NCBI RefSeq assembly: GCF_030295325.1
Contig: NZ_AP027059.1
Span: 1,794,637 to 1,858,636, forward strand
Origin: Haliovirga abyssi
Lineage (GTDB): Bacteria > Fusobacteriota > Fusobacteriia > Fusobacteriales > Haliovirgaceae
Direction of reading: 5' to 3'
Length of the DNA: 64,000 nucleotides
Below, one piece after another: positions 42,700 to 52,220 of this stretch (position 1 is the first letter of the stretch; every line of letters begins with the position of its first letter). A program made the translations under genes and the position numbers. The notes under the pieces were generated by a model that made no database searches, was not told where the DNA came from, and saw only the letters and a list, made by a program, of their open reading frames with translations.

Positions 42700-45600
42700 T
42701 TAATCACCCCAATGTTCTAATTGAGCATATTCCAGATTTGACTCTTTTTCATAGAATTCTGCTAGTTTTTTTAAAAGTTTTTTTGTTTTGCTATGTAGAG
42801 GATTTATCTTTAAACTATTATTTTTGTATTCTTCAGCAATTGCTCTCTCTTCATTTCCAGCATCATAAATATTTTTATGTGATACTCTAATTCCATTAGG
42901 ATATATTTTTCCATGTAAAATTCCATCAAATAATTCTTTACAATAGTATTTTTCTAAAACATCTCTGATAACTTCATGTGGCCACACTTCATCAGAGCCT
43001 TTGGGTGATTTTGATAACATTTGTCCTATTATAGTGTAGACAGATTTAGTGTAATTATGATCTTTAGAAAATTTTGTTACATATTCAAGCCAACTTAAAA
43101 GAGTATTTTGTTCTATAGAATCATTTAGATTAATATTAAACTTCCAGATATCAAAAAATTCTTTTATATTTAGATAGATTTGTATGTTATTATCCAATTT
43201 TTTAAAATAATTTCCATCATCATCTCTAAATCCCATTTTCAATATTTCAATAAAAAATTCTGGATTAGTAATAATTTCTTTATTTAAAATTTCCGGATTT
43301 ACATCAATATATCTAAATATTTTTAAATAGTTCCATTCTAAAATCATTAATTTGTTTTTATCATAATCATTTTTGTTATATACATATTTAAATAATTCTC
43401 CAAAATTGTAACTAGAAATAGTTTTTTTTTGAGAAGTTAAATATCCTTCTAAAGCTAATACAATAAGATTTGATGGTATATCTTTATTCCTATAACATTC
43501 ATGATATATAAAATTTATTGCTTTTACATAATGTTTATAGTACATTAGTTTTTCAATTAATTTGATAGCAACTTTTGATTCATTTGTTCTAAATTCAGCT
43601 TGCAGTTCAAAGTATAATTTTTCAATTTCTATATTTAAAGATAAAAAGTCTAATAATTCACTAGTAATATCTTCATATTGTAGCAACATAACTTTATTTT
43701 CATTACTTAATAGAGCTGTATTATTTAAGAAATTAACAATTATTGACACTCCTTTTTCACTAACAAAATATCGAACAAATCCATGTATAACTCTATATTT
43801 TTTTAAGTCTAATAATTTTAGAATAAATTCTTTATCAATGTTGTCAAAAAATAACTCACCACAATAATATCCAATATGAAAAAGTGAACTAGAGTCAGAT
43901 TTTTTTATTAAATCAAAAATTAGACTTCTATCTTTATTAGCAATTTCTACTAAAGCTTCACATCTTAATTTTTTTGCCTTACTTCTTGAGACTTCCCAAT
44001 TTTCTTCATCTTGAAACAAATTATATTCACTATTTTGAAATAACCAAAGATTTTTTAAAATAATATCTTCAATAATTATATGATCTTTTAGTTCTGTTAA
44101 TTTATCTAAATAATTACCTTTTATGGCCCAGTAAGTATTTTTAAATCTAATATGTCTGTTTATTTCTTGTTCTATTTCTACTTTTAAAAGTTGTAATTTA
44201 TCTTCACTTAAATTTTTAGTATAAGAATAAATACTGGATAATACTAAATCTTTAAGATTATTAGGTAAATTAGAATAGTCAGATATTAAATCAAAACAAC
44301 ATTCAACATTGAATATATTATTACACTTAAGTTCAATTATTCTTTCAGTTTGTATTAAAATTTCTTTGTTATTATGATATTCTCTTTTCTCTAATCCCCA
44401 TTCTCTATAAATAGGAGAACTATTAGGAAATAAAACTGCATGAGGTTTTGGTAATATGTTAGTTACTAATCTCCAAGCCTTTTGAGCATCTTTTTTAAAA
44501 AAACTCTCAATAGCTGCTAAACGAAATTTATACTCAACAATTGTTTGAGGCCAGTATAAATTAAAAATATTTTCTAGTGAACGCATAGGATTATTATTAT
44601 TATAGTCAATAGTGAAACAATCTACCAATTCAAACAGAATATTAACACAATCAGAAAAATATTCCTCATTCCATACCAATTTTTCAATTCCCCATAAAAT
44701 AGACATATATGATTTATCTCCACCATAAAAACTGTCTACAGGTTTAAATAGAGATAAAAAATCTTCATTATCTCTATTATTTAAAATAAAATCAACTACG
44801 ATATCAGGAGAAATCTCTGATAAAATTTCAAAATTTTCTATAAAAGTCTGCAATTTCTGTTTGCTATCAATATTTTTTATAATATTTTTAATAGAATAAT
44901 CAATTTTTAATTGATAACTATCATTTATACATACCAAAGTTGTAATACTTTTCAACATTTCATTTTTTAAATTAGAAGAAAAATCAGTAGTTTTATTGTA
45001 TAGTTGCCAAAATTGTTGTTTGCCTTCTTCTAACTCAAACTTTGGATTAGTTACTTTCATAATTTCTTCAAATTGTTCTATAAAAATTTCAAATTTTGAA
45101 GAATCAATTTTATTATGCAATTTATACCATAATTCCTTATAATTTGTAATTTTCCAAATTGAGTTAATTTTTTTTATCGGAGGATCAACTTCGTAAGTCC
45201 AATTAAGCAGTTTATTAATATACTCTGAATATTTTTCGTTAGATATTTTTTCTATAATTTCTTTATCTTTTACATTTTCATCATTCCAACATCCGACTAG
45301 TAATGCAGGGAGTAATTCTACTAAATTAGGCTTTTTAATCCAATCTGATTCTTTCAATAGCTGATTTTTTGAAGAAAGTCTGATCAATCTAAATATGCTC
45401 CCTTTCATTTCTCTCTCAAGCTCATATTTCTTATTTGAATCAATTTGAATATTTCTTAATTCTTCTGAAATTTTACCTCTATTGATAAATGATAATTCTA
45501 TTCCCTTATCAATACTACCTTTGTACTCCTTTCCAAATGTAAATAATTGTTTATTGTTAGAGTTCGTAATTGGTGAGGTAAAATCATAATATGTTATTAA

Positions 45601-46413
45601 ATAGTGATTTTTCAAGTGTTTAGAAGTTAAATCCCAATCTTCTTCACTTTTTACAATTAATGTTTTTGAAATAATATTATCCTTTTTGTCACTTTCTAAT
45701 TTTTTAACAACTGCAATAAATGATAGTATCGCTTCTTCTTTTGATTCTCCAATAATATTTAAGAATGGCTTGTCATTTTCTATCCAAATTTTAATTAATT
45801 TCTCTTCTTTTTCTCTACCTGCTAAAATCATATTTGATGTTATTTCAAATTCTGTTTCTCCAACAAATTTATCCCAAAATTCATTTATACTTAAGAAATT
45901 ATCAATTTGTAGTTTATGTATCATTCCTTTTAACCACTTTGAAATTACAGGAAATAACTCTAACCATTCTTCTAAATCACATGCATCATAAATTTTAATA
46001 TCTTTCCATATACCATCTTTTTTCTTTTCGTTAATCCAATCATTCTTTGTAGTAAATAGTCTAGGAGTAACAAAAATAAAAGTTGAATTACTTTTATCAA
46101 TTCCTAAATCTTGTTCAGAACGTTTAGAGTAATCACTTTCAAGTTTTAATTTCACATTTTTATTTGTTCCGATTTCCCATATAGAAATTCCTTTTGGGAT
46201 ATATTTCTTATTATTTTCAACTTCAACAAATCCATCCAATCCTGAATACTGAACACTATCTCCACTTGGAAATCTAGAATATTTTATTTCGTTATTACCA
46301 TAAGAAGCATATATAAGTTTTTTTACTAAAGTTGGACATTCCTGTTGAGATTCTTTAGAATTTGTTTCTGACCATAATTTTAAGTCATTTGTAGTTATCC
46401 ATTTAAAATCCAT
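42700..46413 (-). CDS. Large protein with nuclease-like N-terminus and degenerate P-loop, candidate defence protein
   Basis: From the ATG at 46413 (AAGGAGG upstream) the protein has 1237 residues; a longer frame to 46536 lacks a ribosome site. Residues 1-165 resemble a PD-(D/E)XK-like module found at the head of large uncharacterised proteins: GDSVQYSGLDGFVEV (D60), YIPKGISIWEIGTN (E80), DYSKR, STFIFVTPRLF and YDACDLEEWLELFPVISKW. Near 212-235 a degenerate P-loop (FLNIIGESKEEAIL) stands where a STAND ATPase would have GxxGxGK. The remaining 900 residues are helical and HEAT-like. It sits alone between a decayed gene and an attC-like site. Confidence 0.7.
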   Translation of the reverse strand: MDFKWITTNDLKLWSETNSKESQQECPTLVKKLIYASYGNNEIKYSRFPSGDSVQYSGLDGFVEVENNKKYIPKGISIWEIGTNKNVKLKLESDYSKRSEQDLGIDKSNSTFIFVTPRLFTTKNDWINEKKKDGIWKDIKIYDACDLEEWLELFPVISKWLKGMIHKLQIDNFLSINEFWDKFVGETEFEITSNMILAGREKEEKLIKIWIENDKPFLNIIGESKEEAILSFIAVVKKLESDKKDNIISKTLIVKSEEDWDLTSKHLKNHYLITYYDFTSPITNSNNKQLFTFGKEYKGSIDKGIELSFINRGKISEELRNIQIDSNKKYELEREMKGSIFRLIRLSSKNQLLKESDWIKKPNLVELLPALLVGCWNDENVKDKEIIEKISNEKYSEYINKLLNWTYEVDPPIKKINSIWKITNYKELWYKLHNKIDSSKFEIFIEQFEEIMKVTNPKFELEEGKQQFWQLYNKTTDFSSNLKNEMLKSITTLVCINDSYQLKIDYSIKNIIKNIDSKQKLQTFIENFEILSEISPDIVVDFILNNRDNEDFLSLFKPVDSFYGGDKSYMSILWGIEKLVWNEEYFSDCVNILFELVDCFTIDYNNNNPMRSLENIFNLYWPQTIVEYKFRLAAIESFFKKDAQKAWRLVTNILPKPHAVLFPNSSPIYREWGLEKREYHNNKEILIQTERIIELKCNNIFNVECCFDLISDYSNLPNNLKDLVLSSIYSYTKNLSEDKLQLLKVEIEQEINRHIRFKNTYWAIKGNYLDKLTELKDHIIIEDIILKNLWLFQNSEYNLFQDEENWEVSRSKAKKLRCEALVEIANKDRSLIFDLIKKSDSSSLFHIGYYCGELFFDNIDKEFILKLLDLKKYRVIHGFVRYFVSEKGVSIIVNFLNNTALLSNENKVMLLQYEDITSELLDFLSLNIEIEKLYFELQAEFRTNESKVAIKLIEKLMYYKHYVKAINFIYHECYRNKDIPSNLIVLALEGYLTSQKKTISSYNFGELFKYVYNKNDYDKNKLMILEWNYLKIFRYIDVNPEILNKEIITNPEFFIEILKMGFRDDDGNYFKKLDNNIQIYLNIKEFFDIWKFNINLNDSIEQNTLLSWLEYVTKFSKDHNYTKSVYTIIGQMLSKSPKGSDEVWPHEVIRDVLEKYYCKELFDGILHGKIYPNGIRVSHKNIYDAGNEERAIAEEYKNNSLKINPLHSKTKKLLKKLAEFYEKESNLEYAQLEHWGD

Positions 46414-46601
46414 AGCAAACCTCCTTGAACAATCTAAAATTTCTTTATAAAAGGCGGTATAGGAAGTACCGCTGACTAAAATAAAAAAATGGGATTGATT
46501 TTTATTCAAATATCTAAAGTATAAACCTGCTTGCATATAACTCGTTTATACACGCATAAAACCTTCGCATATCCCTCCATATAGTTCGTATATACGCAAA
46601 T

Positions 46602-46814
46602 CTATCCATCTTCAAATAAATATTTTTTTGATTTATATATCTTTTTATACTCTTCTAGTTTTATTAAAAACTGTTTTGATCAAGCTACCACTCCGTCTTT
46701 ATTCCAATTAAATTCTACTATATTTATTCATCCTATGTCAATATTTATATTCATTATCTTTATGTTTTCCAATTCTAAATCCCGTGATAATTTTACGGCA
46801 TTTCCATATAAGTT
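46602..46814 (-). pseudogene. Decayed protein gene with two internal TGA codons
   Basis: One frame reads NLYGNAVKLSRDLELENIK, then two separate TGA codons, then EFNWNKDG and SKQFLIKLEEYKKIYK, and ends with TAG at 46602. It has protein-like composition but no start codon. TGA is used as a normal stop elsewhere in the window, so this is a remnant and not recoding. It may be a dead cassette upstream of the large gene. The rest of 46414-46938 holds a hairpin (GCGGTA/TACCGC, 46454-46472) and a degenerate TAGGAACG repeat (about 46840-46915). Confidence 0.5.
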
Positions 46815-46938
46815 TTACTTTCACTTAGAAAAAGATTAAAAATAACATTCATATCTTATTTTAAAATATATAATTTTTATAACAAAATATGAAATTTTTT
46901 TAAATATTCTTCAATAATTAAATTATTTTTCTAATTTT

Positions 46939-47997
46939 TTAAAATTTCACTATCCTTTTTTCTTTATTACTAAGCATTGCTAATTCTATTATATGTATCA
47001 CATCAGTTGCACTTTCTGGAGTAACAGATAAATTTTCTTCTCCTGCTATAGCTTTATATATATTTATATAAAAATTTCTATAATCTCCATTTTCGCTCTC
47101 TATTTTTCCTTTTATATTCATTCCATTTATAGTGCTATTTATTTCTCCCCATATGTTTTCTGGTTCTTTTCCCCAGTTAGAAATATCTTTTGGAATATTC
47201 CCTTTTCTCAATTCTTCTTCTTGAATATCTGTCCCACTTTTTACAAATGTGCCTTCTCTTCCAAACACACTATATTTATACCCTTTTTCTCTAACAAGCA
47301 TGCTAGCCTTTAAAGTAACTTTTAATTCATCATAATAAAGTATTAATTCAAAATTATCAATTACAGTAGAGTTTTCTCTTTGCATTCTTAAATCAGCAAA
47401 TACCTCTTTTGGACGTCCAAATAGTTCAAGTGATTGATCTATTAGATGACTTCCAAGATCGTAAAGTATACCGCTTCCTACTTTTTTTGCTTCTTTCCAT
47501 GTACCATCTTTTATATAATTTCTAAACCTATCAAAATGAGCTTCATATTCTACTATTTTTCCAAGAGTTTTACTCTTTATTACTTTTTTTACTGTTAAAA
47601 AATCACTGTCCCATCTTCTATTATGATTTACTGAAACTATTTTATTCATATTTTTTGCAATTTTTATAAGCTCAATAGCCTCTTTTGTTGTAACAGTAAA
47701 TGGCTTTTCAACTACCACATGTTTCCCAGCAAAAAGTGCTTTTTCAGCAAACTCTTTATGTAGAAGATTTGGCAATGCTATTACAACAATATCTATGCTT
47801 TTATCATACAAAATCTCCTCATACTTAGATACAATTTCAGCTTCTGGATATGTTTCATTTGCTTTTTTTATATTTTCTTTGTTAGAAGTCATTATCTTTT
47901 TTATTATATAATAATCTTCAAGGCTTGCTAAAATTGGTGCATGAAATACTCTCCCTCCTAATCCAAATCCTGCTATTCCTATGTTTAATTTCTTCAT
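46939..47997 (-). CDS. Gfo/Idh/MocA-family oxidoreductase
   Basis: The 352 residues show an N-terminal NAD(P)-binding fold (NIGIAGFGLGGRVFHAPIL, residues 4-22), the family motif VVEKPFTVTTKEA with the conserved EKP, and a C-terminal alpha/beta domain with NHNRRWDSDF and GSGILYDLGSHLIDQSLELFGRP. These enzymes oxidise or reduce sugars or related compounds; the substrate is unclear. The short FGLGGRVFHAPIL opening is typical of the YhhX/YdgJ-like group. It is 30 bases downstream of dprA. Confidence 0.92.
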   Translation of the reverse strand: MKKLNIGIAGFGLGGRVFHAPILASLEDYYIIKKIMTSNKENIKKANETYPEAEIVSKYEEILYDKSIDIVVIALPNLLHKEFAEKALFAGKHVVVEKPFTVTTKEAIELIKIAKNMNKIVSVNHNRRWDSDFLTVKKVIKSKTLGKIVEYEAHFDRFRNYIKDGTWKEAKKVGSGILYDLGSHLIDQSLELFGRPKEVFADLRMQRENSTVIDNFELILYYDELKVTLKASMLVREKGYKYSVFGREGTFVKSGTDIQEEELRKGNIPKDISNWGKEPENIWGEINSTINGMNIKGKIESENGDYRNFYINIYKAIAGEENLSVTPESATDVIHIIELAMLSNKEKRIVKF

Positions 47998-48027
47998 TTT
48001 TTACCTTCTTTCATTTATATATAATGA

Positions 48028-49089
48028 TTATACCCTCGTATACCTTCCTCCACTTATACTTTTTATAATCCCTTTTATCTCCATTTCCATTAAATACACT
48101 AAAATATTATTTCCTTTATACCCAGTCTCCATTATTAATTCATCCAAATTTTTCTCTACTACTAATTTTTTATATAAAATTTCTTCTTCTTTTGAAAGTA
48201 TTATATGTTCATTTTCAATATCACTTTTATCTGTATCCCAATTGAATTCTTCTAAAATATCTTCTGCATTTGAAACTAATTTAGCTTCACCTCTTTTTAT
48301 TAAATTATTACAACCTTCAAAAGATGGATATGAAATAAATCCTGGAACAGCAAAAAGTTCTCTATTTTCATCTAAACATATTTTTCCAGTAATTAGACTC
48401 CCACCAGATTTATAACTTTCACAAATTAATATTCCATTAGATAATCCTACAATTATTCTATTTCTTTCTGGAAAGTTCCATCTCAATGGTTGTGTCCCAA
48501 TTGGATATTCTGAAATAATTAATCCTTCATTTTCTATTTTTTCCCATATTCTTTTATTTTCATATGGATAAATTACATCTAAACCTGATCCAACTACAGC
48601 CACTACATTCCCGCCACTTTTTAATGCTGTATTTAATGCTATTGCATCTACACCTAATGCTAATCCACTTATAATTGTAACTCCTGACTCTATTAATTCT
48701 TTTGTTATTTTTTTAGTAGCTGATTCTCCATAAGCTGTTATTTTTCTTGTGCCTATTACACCAATTGTCTTATTTGGAATTTTCATTTCACCTTTATAAT
48801 ATAAAAACAGTGGTGGATTTGATATTTCTCTTAATAAATATGGATATTTTTCATCTTTCAAAGATAATATTTTTATACCTAATTTATCATATTTTGATTT
48901 TTCTAACATTATTTCTTCATCTGTAATTTTTTTTATTTTTATTAATTTTTCTTTTTTTATTTTTAATTTCAATGATAAGATATTTAGATCTGAATTTATT
49001 ATATTTTCAAAGTTTTCAAATTCAATCATTAATTTGTATATTTCACCTCTTGTTAAACCTGCTAAATGTAATTTATACCATTCATTCAT
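48028..49089 (-). CDS. dprA: DNA-processing protein DprA
   Basis: DprA binds incoming single-stranded DNA in transformation and loads RecA. The 353 residues contain the SAM-like N-terminus (1-65), then the Rossmann core: IGVIGTRKITAYGESATKKI, IISGLALGVDAIALNTAL, NVVAVVGSGLDVIYPYEN and FPERNRIIVGLSNGILICESYKSGGSLITG. The C-terminal winged-helix domain follows (about 290-353). Competence machinery is not seen in the window. The start has AAGGAG. Confidence 0.95.
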   Translation of the reverse strand: MNEWYKLHLAGLTRGEIYKLMIEFENFENIINSDLNILSLKLKIKKEKLIKIKKITDEEIMLEKSKYDKLGIKILSLKDEKYPYLLREISNPPLFLYYKGEMKIPNKTIGVIGTRKITAYGESATKKITKELIESGVTIISGLALGVDAIALNTALKSGGNVVAVVGSGLDVIYPYENKRIWEKIENEGLIISEYPIGTQPLRWNFPERNRIIVGLSNGILICESYKSGGSLITGKICLDENRELFAVPGFISYPSFEGCNNLIKRGEAKLVSNAEDILEEFNWDTDKSDIENEHIILSKEEEILYKKLVVEKNLDELIMETGYKGNNILVYLMEMEIKGIIKSISGGRYTRV

Positions 49090-49219
49090 CTGTTTCTCCT
49101 TTTTATTTTAATAGATATTTTTGATAGTGTTAAGTTTTTGTAGAAAAAAGAATTTCAGCACAAAGAAAAAAATTATTTAAAACCACGGTATAAATACAGA
49201 TTAAAACTAACAAGTAAAA

Positions 49220-49327
49220 AACAAGCTATACTTCATATAATAAAACATAAATATTTTCCTGAATTTTTGGTTTCTTAAAAATTTTACTTTGAAAAACAGC
49301 ATATCTCAAAAAATGGCGTAGCTTATT
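49220..49327. repeat. AATAAGCTACGC repeat element, diverged copy
   Basis: The 108-bp copy has ends AACAAGCTATAC and GCGTAGCTTATT and the same internal GGTTTC and GAAAAA blocks as the element at 26486-26594. AAATTTATACTTTCCTAA follows both. The stretch 49090-49443 contains only this and the tract at 49378. Confidence 0.65.
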
Positions 49328-49377
49328 TTCTAAATAAATTTATACTTTCCTAATAATCCAAAAAATATTTTTCTTTT

Positions 49378-49432
49378 ATTAGTGTATATTTGTGTCCATT
49401 CGTGGCAAATCATCTGCCTTTCTCCGTGGCTA
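49378..49432. repeat. Degenerate CACGAAT-type intergenic tract
   Basis: On the minus strand TAGCCACGGAGAAAGG and CACGAATGGACACAAA resemble the CACGGA/CACGAAT tracts scattered between genes in many unrelated prokaryotic genomes. A second copy is at 55018-55072. Confidence 0.5.
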
Positions 49433-49443
49433 AAATCCTACAA

Positions 49444-51681
49444 TTATTTTACTTTTTCCAAACTTCTTTTAGCTTCTATTTGTATATCTAAATTTTCACT
49501 ATTTAATTTCTCTTCTAAAACTGGAATTAATATTTTACATTCACTTCTATAATCTTCTGCAAGATTCCCTATTGAAATAATTGATTCTTTTATCTCATCT
49601 AAATCTTCAGAATATAAATACTTTATGCAATGACCTATTGCTTCTTTTAATTTAGATTTTCCTAACTCTTTTATTGTCATTTCTTTTATAGCTTTAATTT
49701 TCATTTCTGATTTCTCATTATTTATTATTTTTTTATCTTCTATCTCTTCATTTATCGCATCATTATTTCCTTCTGTAGATTTAAAATCTTCTTTTTTAGT
49801 TTCACTATCATTTAAAACTGGTAATTCAATAATATCTTCAGCTATTTCATCATCTAATTCTACCATTGTTCCATCTAATACTTTGTTTTCTTCATCAAAT
49901 TCATAAATATATTTTTTTATTATATCTAAAAATAGTTCTCCATATCTTTCATATTTAATTTCTCCTACACCTTTTACTCTTAAAAATTCATTTTTAGTTA
50001 ATGGTTGATATTCTGACATCTCCACTAAAGTATTATCCGAGAATATAATATATGGTGGTACATTTTCTCTACTTGCAATTTCAGTTCTTTTCTCTTTTAA
50101 TAACCTCATTAACTCTTCATTTGCTTCCACTTTTTTCTCGATTTTTATTACATTTTTATATACTTTTTCTCCCTTTTTTAAAACATTATAAGATAAATCG
50201 GATAATTTTAATACAGGATATTCTCCTTTTGTAACTTCTAAATATCCATCTCCAATTAATAAATTTATCATAGCTTTTATATCTTTCACACTATATTCAG
50301 ACATTAATCCATATGTTGTTATTCTATCCCATCTGTTTGCAATAACTTTTTTAGATTTTGAACCTTTTAAAATATTTGCAATCATTGTCATTCCTAAATT
50401 TTGATTTACTCTTCCTATACATGAAAATATTTTTTGCGCTTCAACTGTTATATCCTGCTTCTCTATATTTTCATTACAATTGCTACACATACCACATTTT
50501 TCTTCTATAATGTCTTCTCCGAAATATGATAATATATATTTTTTTAAACACATTGATGTTGTTGTATAATTATTCATATATTGTAATTTTTCATATTTTG
50601 ATTCTATAATCTCTGGATTAGCTTGAAATTCATTATTTTCTATAAAATATCTCTGTAGCATTACATCTTTTGGACTATAAAGCAATATACACTCTGCTCT
50701 TTCTCCATCTCTTCCTGCTCTTCCAGCTTCTTGGTAATAACTTTCAATATCTTTTGGCATATTATAATGTATTACAAAATTAACATTTGATTTATCAATT
50801 CCCATTCCAAAAGCGTTTGTCGCTACCATTATTTTTATTCTATCATATATAAATTCATCTTGATAATATTCTTTTTCTCTATCTTTTAGACCTGCATGAT
50901 ATTTTCCTACTAAATATTTTTTATCCAATAAAAGTTCATATAATTTATCTACATCTTTTCTAGTCGCCACATATATTATTCCTGATTTTCCTTCATTATT
51001 TTTTAAATATTCAAGTACATAATTCTTTTTATCTATCCCTTTTATTACTTCAAAATACAAATTTTCTCTTTCAAATCCATTTACATATTCGTTAAAATTT
51101 TTCAAACTTAATTTTTTTATAATATCTTTTCTTACTTCTGGGGTTGCAGTTGCTGTGAATACTCCTATTACAGGTCTATTTTTTAATCTATCTATAAACT
51201 CTGGAATCTTCAAATAACTTTTTCTAAAATCATGACCCCATTGTGAAATACAGTGTGCCTCATCTATTGCAAGCAAACTTAATTTATTATAATTTAAAGC
51301 ATTAATAAATTCTTCTGAATCTAATCTTTCAGGAGCTACATATATAATTTTATGAATTCCCATAGATATCTCATTGATAATTCTATTTCTCTCTTTTGCA
51401 GTTTGACTACTATTTAAATATACTGCACTTAACCCTAAATTTATTATACTGTCTACTTGGTCTTTCATTAGTGATATTAAAGGTGAAACTACAACAGCAA
51501 TCCCTTCAAATATCATAGCTGGAATTTGATAACATATTGATTTCCCACCACCAGTTGGTAAAATTCCAATTGTATCTTTTTTACTTAAAATACTTTCAAC
51601 TACTTTAATTTGTCCTTTTCTAAAACTATCATATCCATAATATTTTTTTAATATCTTTTCTGCTTCTTTTAGCATTAACAT
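49444..51681 (-). CDS. recQ: ATP-dependent DNA helicase RecQ
   Basis: RecQ unwinds DNA from 3' to 5' in recombination and repair. The 745 residues begin with a helicase core (GILPTGGGKSICYQIPA, VVSPLISLMKDQV, LLAIDEAHCISQWGHDFR, GVFTATATP, AGRAGRDGE). A zinc site (CLKKYILSYFGE...CGMCSNC), a winged-helix RQC domain and an HRDC domain (LMRLLKEKRTEIASRENVPPYIIFSD) follow. The last 150 residues are an acidic linker and a HEAT-like segment ending RSLEKVK, longer than the usual ~600-residue RecQ. The second ATG (51675) fits the ribosome site better than the first. Confidence 0.95.
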   Translation of the reverse strand: MLMLKEAEKILKKYYGYDSFRKGQIKVVESILSKKDTIGILPTGGGKSICYQIPAMIFEGIAVVVSPLISLMKDQVDSIINLGLSAVYLNSSQTAKERNRIINEISMGIHKIIYVAPERLDSEEFINALNYNKLSLLAIDEAHCISQWGHDFRKSYLKIPEFIDRLKNRPVIGVFTATATPEVRKDIIKKLSLKNFNEYVNGFERENLYFEVIKGIDKKNYVLEYLKNNEGKSGIIYVATRKDVDKLYELLLDKKYLVGKYHAGLKDREKEYYQDEFIYDRIKIMVATNAFGMGIDKSNVNFVIHYNMPKDIESYYQEAGRAGRDGERAECILLYSPKDVMLQRYFIENNEFQANPEIIESKYEKLQYMNNYTTTSMCLKKYILSYFGEDIIEEKCGMCSNCNENIEKQDITVEAQKIFSCIGRVNQNLGMTMIANILKGSKSKKVIANRWDRITTYGLMSEYSVKDIKAMINLLIGDGYLEVTKGEYPVLKLSDLSYNVLKKGEKVYKNVIKIEKKVEANEELMRLLKEKRTEIASRENVPPYIIFSDNTLVEMSEYQPLTKNEFLRVKGVGEIKYERYGELFLDIIKKYIYEFDEENKVLDGTMVELDDEIAEDIIELPVLNDSETKKEDFKSTEGNNDAINEEIEDKKIINNEKSEMKIKAIKEMTIKELGKSKLKEAIGHCIKYLYSEDLDEIKESIISIGNLAEDYRSECKILIPVLEEKLNSENLDIQIEAKRSLEKVK

Positions 51682-51713
51682 TTCCCCCTAATAATTACCA
51701 CTCTACATAACAA

Positions 51714-52181
51714 TCAAAATCTAGCGTTTTTATCTTCAACATCTTCTTCTAAATCGTACATATCAGATCCCTTTACAGCTAATTTATCTGCAATTTCATT
51801 ATATTCATCTCCATTATGTCCTTTTACTTTATGAAATGAAATATTTTTAAATGATTTTTTTAGATTATATAATTCTAACCATAAATCAGGATTTTTTTTA
51901 GCACTTCCTTTAGCTATCCAACCATTAATCCAAATAGTTATTCCATTTACAACATATGCACTATCTGAAAAAATCTTTACTGGAATATCTTTTCTTTTCA
52001 ATGACTTCAAAGCTTCAATTACAGCTTTTAATTCCATTCTATTATTCGTTGTATTTCTATAGCCACCATAAATCTCTTTTTCTTTTCCTTTATAAATAAG
52101 GATAGCTCCATATCCGCCTCTGTTATTCTTTGATTGATTATTAGCACATGCTCCATCTGTATATATTAATATTTCTTCCAA
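51714..52181 (-). CDS. rnhA: Ribonuclease HI
   Basis: RNase HI cuts RNA in RNA-DNA hybrids. From a TTG at 52181, with GGAGG 5 bases upstream, it has 155 residues and begins MEEILIYTDGACANNQ. The ATG four codons earlier has no ribosome site. The catalytic acids are the Asp of YTDGAC, the Glu of NNRMELKAV, the Asp of FSDSAYVV and the Asp of YNEIADKLA. The length is the family norm, with a short acidic tail. It precedes recQ. Confidence 0.94.
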   Translation of the reverse strand: MEEILIYTDGACANNQSKNNRGGYGAILIYKGKEKEIYGGYRNTTNNRMELKAVIEALKSLKRKDIPVKIFSDSAYVVNGITIWINGWIAKGSAKKNPDLWLELYNLKKSFKNISFHKVKGHNGDEYNEIADKLAVKGSDMYDLEEDVEDKNARF

Positions 52182-52220
52182 TCTGTCCTCCATCTAAATA
52201 TTAAAATTATTTTAATTTTT

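Noticed and set aside
42700-46536. Start of the large nuclease-like protein at 46536
   Set aside because: The longer frame lacks a ribosome site and its extra residues run through a hairpin region; AAGGAGG precedes the ATG at 46413.
46602-46814. Reading TGA as an amino acid (Trp or selenocysteine) in this frame
   Set aside because: TGA serves as a normal stop in other genes of the window, no SECIS-like element is visible, and the frame has no start codon.
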